64,000 nt of DNA from assembly GCF_029227915.1 (NCBI RefSeq), contig NC_079882.1, positions 24,807,001 to 24,871,000 on the forward strand. The letters are read 5' to 3'. Every line of letters begins with the position of its first letter. Position 1 is the first letter of the stretch. Positions 47,016-60,600 of this stretch are shown in pieces. Origin of the DNA: Hydractinia symbiolongicarpus. Taxonomy: Eukaryota > Cnidaria > Hydrozoa > Anthoathecata > Hydractiniidae. A model generated the notes under the pieces. It saw nothing but the letters and a program-made list of their open reading frames with translations. It searched no databases and had not been told where the DNA came from. The position numbers and the translations under genes are program-made.

Positions 47016-48699
47016 ACTTCTATGGTAGCAGAATGTAATTATTATAGTTACAAAGCATCAAGAACTCCATCCGTATTCTAGTAAACATTACAAATCTTTC
47101 ATATCATGGCGGCTGTAACTTCACAGAATTATAAGAAGCCCAGAGAGCGAAGGGGTCCGGCCGAATCCTGAAATCTGATTGGTCGATACGCAAGAATGAA
47201 ATTACATTGAACGATTGTTTCGTCAACCCGAGAAAGTTGTACGTATTTTACCCTTATGAAATATGTTTAAATTACATTGGGAGATTTGCAGTTCCATTAT
47301 AAAAAAAGGAAACATATTTCGTTAAAGCATAAAGTTTTCACAAGTTTAAAGTTCTCGTAATACTTCTGAACACAAATTTTAGTATCTACGATGAAGAGCT
47401 CAACGCAAAATTTAATTTGTTTAAAACAAGGACCAGATTTTGGACAATACTAAATTTACAGACCAGGCAAAATAAAAAACCCGTCGTGACACAACAAACT
47501 GGGTTGAAATAGAATTGTCGCAGCAAAATGGGTAGCACGATAAATACCACAAATGTTAATCCGCCAAAGTTATATTTCTATTATTTATGACATGATAAAT
47601 TTTCCCAAAATGGAGTTTAAATTGGGATTAGATAGCGCTTTTTGCTGATGTCAACGCTGGTATCAAATAGCAAAAGTTATTACCTGTCATAAAATGCTGC
47701 TTACCATTCCCCTAATGACAAGGGCAGGAAGGAAAATCAAAGACGAAACACGTACGTTAAAGAATAAGCTGTTTGTTAAAAAATTATAAAGTTATTATTC
47801 ACCCCCAGCAGAGTTATTTATCTTTTATTGAGAATAAAATCAGACTGGAGAGAAAGAAAATAACTGAAAATGACTTTAAACGTACTCCGACATTTGGGAT
47901 GTGTATTGTCAATTGAAACATTGTTACAAACACGGAAAACAAATTCACATTCAAAACCACCTTGTCTAGACCATACATAGAACGACACTCGCTCTAGTTT
48001 CAATAGCTTGTTGACTGTGCGTATTATAGCAAATCTATTACTCCTGCTAATACTTTAAGCCGAACTTGAAAGGCTAGGGAAAACATTTCAAGAAGAATTA
48101 AAGGAATTCTTAATGTATTTCTGATTTTCAACTCACAGAATAACAAAAAACGTCATTAAGCAGAAAAAAGGATCTAAAGAAAAAAACTCGTTTAAATACA
48201 ACCTCATTCCCAGGGCCTCTCGCATCTTTCCCACGCAATATAAACAAGCAAACGTTCTTGGGAACGAGGTCGACTTGAATAATAAATTATGTATGTTATA
48301 CTTTCGAAAGAATAACAATTTCTTAATAAATATAAATCACTTAAATTTACACATTGTTCAATTGAATCAAATGATAGAAAATATCAACCATATCTTTGGT
48401 ACAAAGTTTCAGCAACTTATATATAAAATTTAACATACAGTAACCAAGACTCCAGCGCAAACCGAACAAAAGTTGCTTATTCAAACTATGCATTCTGTAA
48501 AACTGTTTCATCTAAAATCTACCGTTCAAACGCTTTTATTAAGCCTAATGTCATAAGAATTTAACCTTTATATTTTCATGAATACATCATCACAAAAAAA
48601 TGTCCCGTGCAAAAGCACTTATTAAACTCTGCAAAAATATCCAAATAGATATAAAAACGTTATACAATAATTGTATATAGTGTGTACGGTCCCTTAATA
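47016..48699 (-). promoter_or_regulatory. MYPT promoter region and anoctamin 3' region
   Basis: Contains an ATTGG (CCAAT on the minus strand) at 47,178-47,182, about 165 bp before the MYPT start codon, in the most GC-balanced stretch nearby. A short minus-strand ATG in a GCCGCCATGA context (47,106-47,108) is followed by an immediate stop and would be an upstream ORF if transcribed. The rest holds one family A element (48,198-48,271) and no supported gene. Confidence 0.4.
48198..48271. repeat. Family A inverted-repeat element
   Basis: CAACCTCATTCCCAGGG at the left and CTTGGGAACGAGGTCG at the right, an imperfect inverted repeat about 74 bp end to end. Confidence 0.7.
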
Positions 48700-51600
48700 T
48701 TACATATTCGGCGCCCGGAAATTTATTGAGCCGGTATCAGATTGATCGTCGCGAGATGATTCGTTGATTGCTTGCTTTCCCAAATAATTTTCACGTTTTA
48801 TTCGCTGAGCCAACCGAGCTGGAACGTCTGGGATAATCCATGCAATGAATCCGGAGATGGCGAAGACAAAATGCTATTAAAAAAATGACTAACTCATTAG
48901 AACACAACAACAATCCAGTTATGCTAATTAATTATCCTTTCGCTGCTCAACGACTTTGAAAAGGACGTATCCAGCGCCAAAAGGTTACTTTTAACGTCAC
49001 AACGAAACCTTTGCTAACCACAGAACATACCACGACAAATATACAGTAAATTTTGCAACAAACACCCTTTTTTAAAAAAACTTTTTCTAATACAGCTACC
49101 ACCCACAAAAATTACAGAGAATAGAGCAAAAATCAAAATACAAGATCTACCTATTTCTAAAAGGGTACACGCCTAAGTATGCAGGTATAGAATGGAGGGA
49201 AGGGGGTCAAAATAAAAACACTTGTACTTATTGTGAACACAAAAATCTTATTAATTCGACAATTTTCTTACAAAAAAATATAAACAACAAAAATGACAAC
49301 AACAACACAAACGTCACCTACCTCGAAAACAATAACAAAAAACAATTTTCCGGCGATAAGGTGCCAATGCGCAGGGGCGTGTTCATACGCGTCTTCATTT
49401 CGAATTACACTGCCGTTGTAATATCTGTACGGGGGTTCATAATGGCCACGATACCTAAATATAAATGTGAACTATCGATCATACATCGGCTGAAAACGTA
49501 AAAACCCGTTACAATCTGAACATGATCATATTTCGTGGAAAAAAGGTGCTTACTCACCTGCAAGTGGATTTCCCGAATCCACAGCTACCGTTCCGAAGTG
49601 TGAACGGATCATTTGGTGCTTTACCATCCGCGAAATCGTGAACATCAAAACAAGAAAGAGTACTGTTCAAAAAGCCAACCATATCGGAATTATCGGATTG
49701 CGATATTTCATAGTAAAGGCGAGGCACAAACTCTGACACAAAGCCAATGACAAAAGCCTGAATGAAGAAGAAAGAAGAAAATGAATAGATTGGTATCAAT
49801 TTTATTTAAAATAAAAAAATAATAAAAACAGGAGAGAAGCAAATTACGTTAACAACTACGGATATTTTCGCCACGCCAGACAAAATTTCGAACCATATAC
49901 CGATATCTTCAGTTCGTTGCGCCATTGGACGACGAAATATTGTGACGAATTTGTAAGCATCTACTCGGATCTCAATGAGATTATTCAAAAGTGCAAACAG
50001 AGGACCCAACGGAAAGGCTGCGATGAAAACAGTAATGAAGCCAAACTGGACAACTAAAATAAGAAACAGGTGGAGGTGGAAAAGTCTGACATTTAGACAT
50101 TATATTCTACCGTTTTTACAGAGAGAAAATCTGCAAAGTATAACTCCCAATTTCCATTAAACCTTTCCCTATCAAGATTCAGATAAAAATGGTCATACAG
50201 TTAATTTCGATAAAATATAACTTAAATTCAATCTCTATTTGTTTTGCACTTTCGGACTGGGCTCTAATTAGTGCTGTAACTTAACAACGATGTGCGCACC
50301 TTCCTCTAACCTGTTTCCGGACAGTTATTGTCGCTGCTCTTGTGCCTAGCGAATTATGAAGCTTATTTCTTATTTTAAAACACGAGTCGTACATTTTATT
50401 TTGCCGTTTAGTTAAGCTTTTTCACGATGTCTAAAATTTGCGCGGATTCAATTTCGAGAAACCATGCTTTGCGCAAATTTTAGCATAAGTTAGGTGTTCG
50501 TTTTTTTTATATCCAAAAAAAAAAAAAAGAAAATTTGAATTCGAGAATAATTACGCAGTAAAAACTGTCTTCTAATTCCTTATTTTTAGATCAAATTATT
50601 AATTTAGAAAACACTTAAACACGGTATTTTAAAAATATTTTGTTTGCAGAATTTGTTTCCTCAAAATGTTTACAAAAGTCATAATATAAGGTCTTAAATG
50701 CAAAGTCACCATTGCTGATATGCTTCAGGTGTGGGTTTTTAATGACAATATATAGATTCTACAGGAGCTACATCTTGTTACTCCAAGAATGGACGTTTAT
50801 TTGACATGCACATTCATCTTACAATATACACGAAAGTCCTGATTAAAGATGCTGAAGCAAGAAGAACATGTTTATTAACAAACAGTAATTCTGACTACAT
50901 GCTTACCCATCTCCAAGTATTCGTAAAACAATCCTTGTGGGTTTTGCTCAACTAGATCGTAATCTTGTTCCCATTGCGATAACTTCTCCTGCTCTTCGAT
51001 CAAATTGTCACGTTTACGCCACCAATTTTTAAGTTTTCTGTAAGAAAAGTATGAAATTATGTTTAGCTGCATGATAAACTTAATGTAATATGGATATAAA
51101 GGGAAATTCAAGTCGTTCTCCCAGGGTTGCCACCCTTTTTATAGAATCAAATTTAAGGAGATTTAAGGGCTTAACAGTGTTCATAAAAGAAATTAGGGAG
51201 ATTTAAAGAGATTTTTATATTTTGTTAAAACTTTAAAGTTGACGCCACAAGCAAAAACATATTGTTGCTGTACAAATGACAGGTTGTAAAATTTAAATTA
51301 AGATTTGAGGAAAGAGTTGCTACTTCTAATGGAGATTTGAGAAGTTTCGAGGAGACTTTTTATAATAAATAAGTTTTGAGGAGTCATGGCAACCCATCTT
51401 TTTCTATGGTAGTTTTAAAATGGACCTGACATGTCGTTTCAAAATTCGATAAAATGACATTGCGGTTGCACAAAATTTTAGATTTTACTTATACACATGC
51501 ACAATACCATACCATATCGCTAAATATATCGCAATTTGTGAGCAGGTGATGACAAATAGCATTTGTTTCAACATTCAGAAATAATGTATCAAAATAAAAA

Positions 51601-54600
51601 TCCATCATAGCGTTTCTATAATTCTTAACGAGTAGTGTTAGACTTACGGGACCACAATTTCGATGAAATTGTTAAAAACTTGTTTTCCCACCATGATGAC
51701 AAATAATTGTAGACCAAGCTCAAATAAACAGCCAGCAGGATTGCACTAAACTCAAAAAAAATTGGCTTGTAAGAAATTCCAAATAGTTCCCCCATACTAT
51801 TTATTAATGCTTTTAACTTTAAGCCTCATAAAGAGTCGGGTATCAGTATATTTAGTCGACAAGATAACCATTTGGAGGAATTAATTGCATTAAAAAATCA
51901 TGTGACTTCAAAAATCGAACGGACGGACAGACGAATACAAATTTGTAATTATACCTCCTCTCTTCGGAATCCAAAGATGCGATTATATTTACTTGGTGTT
52001 CCAGGACTTAAATAAAAAAGAAATAGTTGTTAACAACCTGAAATATTGCAGTCCAATGAGTCACATTTAAAGTAAAAGAAAACAGGTAGAAGAAAAAGCA
52101 ACATTTGCTATAGAATATACTAATAATATATACTCACTCAAGTTTGAAGAAGGCTATGTAGAACAGTGAGCCGTAGAAATTGATGAATTGAAATAAATAC
52201 ATTTTAAAAGTGAACAAGTCATCAAACATTGTTTGAGTTTTTGGCATTTCTAAATAAAAGAAAATAATGTTCTTCAACAAAAAGTTTACTTAGCTACGCT
52301 CTTTCTTATCCAACACAGGGCAATAAGAAGCCAAGAGTATTTTTTAAAGGACATACCCCAATGCGTCAGCCAGTATGCTAATTTTTCATATATCTAAGAA
52401 AAGAGCACAACATTTATTGCAGGCTGTCCGTCATTAAATAATGTAAATGCAGTTTTGAGATAGATTTAATACGTCTAACTATAAAGGTTACAAAACAAGT
52501 ACTTTACTTTATTTAGAAGCATAATGGCGATTAAGTTGATGATAGCTGCAGTGGAGGTTGCAATTAAACCAATCCAACCAATGTCTATACTAGATGTGGC
52601 TGCAATCGCTGCATACACTGCAATACGATACACAACCACAGATAAAATGGCGATGATAACGAGAATGATCTGAATATAAGCGTTACATACAATTACAACT
52701 CAGAAATTTTTGTTTAGGTTGTAAATACATATTTGCAAAGACCATGTTATAGTGATGTAATGATATTTTGATTAAAATTTATACAAATAAAAAAAAAAGC
52801 CAAAACTAGGAAATTGTACAAGAAAGAGGATATGTTAAACTAAAAGATGCAATCATATACTTTGCTTGAAAGCATTGGAAATATATTGTGTACACAGGTG
52901 CAGTTACAAAACTTCTATTTTTTTATTGGATTATTTTTCAGTGCACTTTAGATGGCTGCTTTAAAAGACTGAAGCAGGGAATGTCATTCTTCTGGTTTAG
53001 GGTAATTATGTATAACAATTGACAGGTTATACTCACCATAAACAGAACACAATTTATTGCCACAGTATAACGTGGACATACATTCTTGTTGGAAATATAC
53101 GGTTCTTCTAACTAAAAAGAGAAATTTACTTATTATATCGTCTTTTAAAATTTAAAATTTCGTTAAATTAGCATTACACAAGTAAAAAATATACTGACCT
53201 GGGTGATTGGATTTAACCTCATTGTTTTGACAGCAGCCTCAAATTCAGGACGAGGCTGTTCCTACAAGAAGAGTTAGCGTCACTTGTACAACTCAGCAAG
53301 TATTAAAATATGTTGTAAACATCACGGTGACATTTAAAAAGATTGGCATTGTAAACTTGTGGCCACAAATCACAAACCCAAATCTAATTAGTCTGGTGCG
53401 AAACTCTCAAAATGAACATTAAAATATATATGCATTTTTTTGTGTGGCAAAACTATGAAGTGGAAAATGAATGAGAAGTAATATATAAATGACCGGGTAA
53501 TTGAATGACCGAGCACTGACTGAATGAAAGAGTGAATGAATGAATTAATGATGACATAGCTACCTCTTCATCTTCAAAGCCCATCATATCCCAATCATAT
53601 TGAATTACTGCTTCTTTGCGTTTCCAAAACTCAAGGAAAAAAGTTGCTAAAACAAAACATCAAAAGTAAGAGTAACCTTGGAAGGAAAGCAACATATATA
53701 GTGCTTACTTATATATAGTACTTACCCCAGAATGACATAAACACAGCAAACACAATGGTGAAAGGATTGTCAATGATGTATGTTACCTGTACACAAATAA
53801 AAAAAATTGGTAAAGTAAAAATAACACAGTAACAACCAAAATTTTTAAATATATGTCATGTTGTCTAAAGGGCTGCTCACATGGAAGCGACCTGGCCTGG
53901 TAAAGCAAGCGGAATCGCTTAGCAGAGATGTCGGATTGTTTTGTTGTAGAAAATAAAGCGTGTTCGCGTTATAAAGGCGTGTTCATATAAGAAGCAAGCC
54001 AAGATCTCAGTTGTTTCTACTAAGATCTCAGCAAGGCCAGATGAAATTTGTTATATATGAACATGCAAGTCATGTTAACTTTAAATTTGTGCAAGGTTAA
54101 TTTTAATAGCTAAAAGCTTGTTTTTGTGCAAAGAAATGCAAAAAATATTGAAGAATAAACTTTTTCTGTCGACATATTAATGCAATTTCATAAACATTAT
54201 ATTGCATGAAAATAAGGTTATATGCATGGATATAAAATATATAAAAACACTCCAGATGAATAACATCAGCATACAATTTAATTGTGATGCTTTCGTGTTG
54301 TTGTCACAAGATAAAGATTTCTTCATTAGTAATTTCATGGATTACATTTTTTGAAGAATCTTTGTAATTTAAATTTACTTTAAAGTTCCCTCTAAATTAT
54401 ATAAACAAACTTTGTGATTTTTTTCTGCCTAACTGGACCAGCTCCCCTTGTGTGATGGAAAAAACATCAGCTGCCTAACAAAGCCAGCTTACCTAAATAG
54501 GGTTAACATCATAATACACAGCAGATATAAATAACTATATTAGTATATACATATAGTTTAGTATATAGTTATAGTTAAAGCACCCTTTACTAAAGAAGGG

Positions 54601-57600
54601 ACTCATGAAACATCATTCATCGAAACTGGGCAAATTTATTTAAGCAGGGCCATAAATTCAAGCAGAAAGCTTTTTTAAAATACAACTTCAAACGTACCTC
54701 TTTGTTACAATTTTTTACAAAATTTACCTTGGAATACAAGCAGCTATCATTCAGCTCAGTGTATGCACATTTGTTATCACATTTTGGACACATCGGAAGA
54801 TTTATCTTACGGTCACATAAATCTTTTCTGAGGTGAAAAAAAGAAATGGGAAGTAGTAGAAATTAATAACAATTAAAAATAATTGCATATAAGAATCATT
54901 ACTCTGATTATGTTTATGTAATACCGCCAAAGTGATATCACAAAAAAATACATGGCACATACATTGGTTCATAGTCATTCATGGTAGCCAAGCCATATAT
55001 AATGACAGTTAATCCCATTATTGCAGCAGGTATTAACATTGATGTATAAAAACCTGATAAAAAAAGATATATTTATAATATATGTTCCAGCTCAGAGAGT
55101 CAAACCATAACTAAAATACTGAAAAATATAAAGCTCCAAGATTCCAAGACTCTTTCAGTCTCTCTTACCGTAAAAATAATACCTAAGTATCCCAGACACC
55201 ATGCCTAATCAAAGTTTAATTTTATTATTGTATGGACATGCTATGTCTATACAATAATAAAATAAATAGGCTAGGATTCAATTAAATGATACCTAACATG
55301 GATGAAAAAACTCTTGAAACATGGCAAAATCAAATCTGACATTTTCCAGCTTCATCATATCACAAAATTATAAAAATATACAAATAAAATTGTTGGAAAA
55401 AAGATGTACCTAACCAAGCAAAATATAAACCAATCTTTTCACCAAAATATTTTCTAAATAAGAAAAGTAATACTTTCTTAAGAAAACGACATCTGTTTTT
55501 TTTCTTAGAATAATAACTCTAGTACAACTTTAAGTTTCTATGCACTAAGCTATTACTTTCTGTGAATCTCATGGAAAATTTTACTTATGCAGCATTGCTG
55601 TACATAGACTGTACCATCATAACTAGCCACTTATCCACACCTAATTATTTTCTCATAGCCCATCAAATAACCTTATGTGGCACTCTATCAAAAGCTTTCT
55701 CTAAATCTACAAAGGCAAAATAGAGATTCTTTCTCTTTCCTAAATACTTTTCCTGAAGCTGTCTGAGTAAAAATATTGCATCTGTACTGCCACGCCCTGG
55801 AACAAAACCAAATTGCACCTTATCGATATCAATTCTTTCTCTAAGTAACTTATCAATCACTCTTTCAATAACTTCAATTACTTGATCAACCAACTTCAAA
55901 CCTCTATAGTTACCTCTTTCTAATGCATCACCCTTGCCCTTGAAGCAATTCACCATTACACTCGACTACCACTCACTCGGAATAGCACAATCCTTTATAA
56001 TCTGATTAGAAAGACTTGTAATAAGCTCAACTCCAATATATCCAGATGCTTTTACCATCTCTGCAACAATACCTGATACTCCTGCAGCCTTGTCAATCTT
56101 CAATTTCCCAATAGCCTCCACTACCCATTCTGTTTTGATCAGCATAGCTAGCCCTTCTACAACATCAGCATTAGACAAATTATCTTCATCCCAATCAAAC
56201 TCAGTGTCAAGCAACCTCTGATAATAATTCTTCCAAGCTACCCTTTTCTTCTCCTCTGTGCTAGCCAAAACACCTTCATCATTACGTATACACTTCTCAC
56301 CTACAACTTCTTGATTAGTCTTCTTTATTTGCTTTGCTATCTTGAATACCTCATTGCGCTGGTCTTCCCTTCTTAACACATCTGCAAATCTGTTTCTCTC
56401 TGCTTCTGATTTTGCCTTATACACTGCTGTACGAGCACGACGCGTAGCTTCTAAATAAATATTTTTACTACCACCTGACTTCCACTCTTTCCAAAGTTTC
56501 CTCTTTTCCCTTATACACTGGTCAACGTCATTATTCCACCACCAGGTCTGTCTATGTCTAGCTGGTCCTTTCGTCCAACCACAGGTATCATCAGAAGCTT
56601 TTAGAAGGCAATTCTTCAAAGTAGTCCAAGTACTTTCAACATTGTCACTATCTGACCATTGTGGGCTAACTGCTGAACTTTTGCACTAAATTGTCTTGCT
56701 ACAATCTCTTCCTTTAGCTTCCAGACTTTACGACGGAGCCTGTACTTTCCCTTGGCTTCTTTAACACTCCTCAAGATAATATTACAAACCAGCAACCTAT
56801 GCTGGGAAACACACTCTTTATCTAATATAACAATATAACAGCCACCTGACTCATATGTTATCAGCCTACTCTGTCTCTTACTGAATGATGTGTTGCAAAC
56901 CACCATGTCCGTTGCCATTCCAAACTCAAGCAATCTCTCCCCTTCCTTGTTTCTGCTCCCAAATCCATAGCCTCCATGCACACCTCTATAACCTTCAGAT
57001 GACTTCCCAACATGACCATTAAAGTTGCCGCCCACCATGACAAGTTCAATGACTCCAAACTTTGATGTTACTGCTATTAACTCATCATAAAACTTATCTT
57101 TATCTTCCTCACTGAGTCCACACTGTGGAGCATAAACTGACAGAAAAGTGACAATCCTATTACCTATAAAAAACTTTATCACTATAATATGACTATTAAC
57201 ATGCAGAATATTTATTACTTTTTCTACCCACTTCTCTACAACGAATATGCCAACTCCTCCATATCCATCACTATTACCATAGTCTATAGAAAAAAACTCT
57301 GGTCTGGAAGCGTATTGTTTTAACTCTTTGTATAAAGTTCAAATGGTCACGTGACCAAAGTAGATGCACGCACGCTAAGCGACAGTTCACAACAGAAAGC
57401 AATTAGCTAGCGACCTAATCGCTTCATCTAAACTATCAATAAAGTTGTTGTAATTAAGTATATATGGTGACATCAATCAATTATCTTTAAAATCAAATCA
57501 AATTTGACTGTGAATTAACTGCAAAAATGCCAGGGGCTAATTGTGCATTTCCTGACTGTGGTACCACAAGACGAGCCAACTACAGTGACCTTGGTATATT

Positions 57601-60600
57601 TCAAATACCGAAAAGAAAGAATGATTTTGATCAAGACTGGAGAAAGAAATTGTTAGAAAAATTATCTACGTATCGTGCAGTTGATAAAACTTTAAAGGAA
57701 AGGATGGAATCAGGAAGGGTTTATATATGTGAGAAACACTTCGCCACAGAAGACATTGAAAGAACCAGTGAGTAAAAGTTTATATTACAGACCAGCAGTA
57801 TTATTGATTTTTTACGAGTCTGTAAGATTTGTATTCAAACGCAATTGCGGTCGTTTAAATATCGTATTGGATTATCGGGTCTTGTTTTTAGTTTTGTGCT
57901 TATTAATCAACAAACAATGAAAACAAAACTAGCTAGCTAGGTTTAGCTCTCTCTCTCTCTCTTTCTTTTTCTCTCATGTATATATTAATTTTTTTTTAGA
58001 ATCTGGCAAAAACACTTAAAGTTAGGAGCCTTACCAACAATCAATCTTCCTAAAAAGTCACACGAAAAATTTAAAGTCACCTGAAAAAAGAGCTATCATT
58101 AAAAGTCCAATTCCAATGAAGAAAAGTGAACATTTAGTTTACAAAAGTTTAGTTGATTTCAACATGAAAGTGGATAGGTTAAAAATGAATGGCTGGCAAA
58201 CTATATTTTTAGAGCATAAAAGTGTATTTAAATATTTTACGCCACAATTTACCATACCAAAATATGAAGTTATTGTCGATGAAAGTATGGGTTTCACTTT
58301 AATAATATTTGGATGGATACTTCCAGAAAATCACTACCTTTACAAAAGTCAGTAAGGAAAGTGACTATATCAAATTTAATTAAAGAAATCACAACTTACA
58401 AATTATGTAATGGTGTAGATGTTGAATCCAATGAATTGTTGCTACATTCAATCCTGTGTGATGTGGATTTTAAAAGTGACAATCCAGTACAATTAAAGGT
58501 ATATAAAAGATCTAAAGATTGTTGTATTTTAAAGGAAGGTTGTGATAAATTGTGTTGTATGTCTTGTGACATATTTGTCAAAAAATTTCATAGTGATGCA
58601 AAGAGAAAGTTGTGTAACATTAACATACCAACAAAATTAAATGCTCCTTTATGTTCAACTCACCCTAATAAGGTAAAGCTAGCTCTGCAGCAACAAAGGA
58701 AGGAGTGTAAATAATTAAAGAAACAAATTGAAAAAATGAAGAAAGAAATTGAGTCACTTGGTGTTTCACTTGATGAAGATTTAAGTACTGATATTAAAGC
58801 AATAATGAACGAAAATTCGGACAAAGTGTCTCCATTCATCAAAACATTTTGGGAACAACAAGTGAAATCGTTTAGTGGAAAGGTTCATGGTCAAAAATAC
58901 CATCCAATGATCATACGATTTTGCCTTTCACTTGCCTCGAAATCAGCATCAGCGTATGATGAACTCAGGGATTCCCAGGTATTAGTATTACCTAGTAGAA
59001 GGACTTTACGCAACTACAAAAATGCGATTCACCCAAAAGCTGGATTTAATCCTGATGTTGTGCAAGAATTAATCAAAACAGTTCAACCACTCACTGGGTA
59101 GCAAAGATATATAGTGCTATCTTTTGACAAAATAAAAATTCAGGAAAACCTGGTTTTTGATAAGCATTCTGGAGAACTTATTGGTTACGTTTATCTTGGT
59201 GATCCGGAACGTAACTTCTCTACATTTGACACCAGAGATCAATTGTTGACACATGCTTTTGTGTTTTATGTAAGAGGTTTAGCATGTGATCTCAAGTTTG
59301 CATTAGCCTACTTTGCTACAAAAAGCATCACATCCTACCAACTTATGCCAACATTCTGGGAAGCAGTGATCCATCTTAGAATTGACTTGTAAGCTTTCAG
59401 TTATAGCTGCTGTGTCAGATGGCATCCCCAAATCGAAAATTCTATAGGATGCATAGTGCTATGGATGACAAATTGGATTGCGATGTTGTTCATCGATCAA
59501 TAAATGTTTTTGCACCCCACAGATATATCTGTTTTTTTGCAGATGCACCGCATTTAATGAAAACTGCAAGAAATTGTGTATTTCATTCTGGTGAGTTTCA
59601 AACTTTGAGAATTTATATAAAAACATACTTAACCTCTTAAAAGAGTGTATTAAATACTTCCATACCTTCCCTACCTATACCTTTTCACATATATATTTTT
59701 TTGCAGTCATGTCTTCGTATTTTTTAAATTTAATGTAAACAACAGCTAATAGTGTGATTTTTACATAGTTTGTATTTAGGTGATGGTAGAGGAACTCGCA
59801 GCTTGTGGAACAATGGTTTACAAATAATTTGGTATCATTTTGTCAAAGTTGTTAATGATGAAAACATGCCCAAATTAAGTCTTGAACATGTTCAGCTTAA
59901 CCCATATTCAGTCATGAGTGTCCACCTAGCTGCACAAATTTTAAGTGCTAGTGTTGCAAATGTTTTAAAGGCATACTGCCCACCTGAAACACATGGTACT
60001 GCTACATTTTGTATGCACATGGATAAATTTTTCGATTGTTTAAATGTTCACAATCAACTTGAAGGAAACCAATTTTATAACCATACCGAAATGTTAATGA
60101 CGAAAGACTTTTGTGGCTGGAGAGTGCTTTTTTGAAATATTTAGGTGATTGGAAAAGTAGTATTATTAATAGGCAAGGAAATTTCAGTCAAAATGCTTGC
60201 GATAGTATGTTTATCTCTTGGCAGATCTACAAGGGTTTACAAATGACAGTTTACTCTGTTATTAAAGCTACAAAATACCTGCTTGAACAGGGAATGCCAT
60301 TCGCTTTGACAGAACGATTTAATCAAGATGTGTTGGAGGAGTATTTTGGCAGACACAGAAGTTTAGGTTGTAGAAACGACAATCCAAGCCTTTACCAGTT
60401 TGGTTACAACTCCAACACAATTCGGATGCAGAGATCAGTAGTGCCTGTTACTGGAAATACTAAAGGCCGACATAAACAAAAACAAGTGTCTTGTAGCGTA
60501 AAGTTGACGACGAGCCCTTACAAAAACGAAAGGCAAAAAAGTAACTCAAATATTTGTTGTAGGTTCTTTTATTTCATATATACAGTATCAAATATATACA

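Noticed and set aside
47106-47171. Plus-strand 21-codon ORF starting ATGGCGGCT upstream of MYPT
   Set aside because: No donor site or downstream exon on the plus strand supports a divergent gene. It more likely reflects the GC-rich promoter.
58396-58842. Minus-strand ORFs of 61 and 60 codons inside the P-type transposon
   Set aside because: Antisense shadows of transposase coding sequence.
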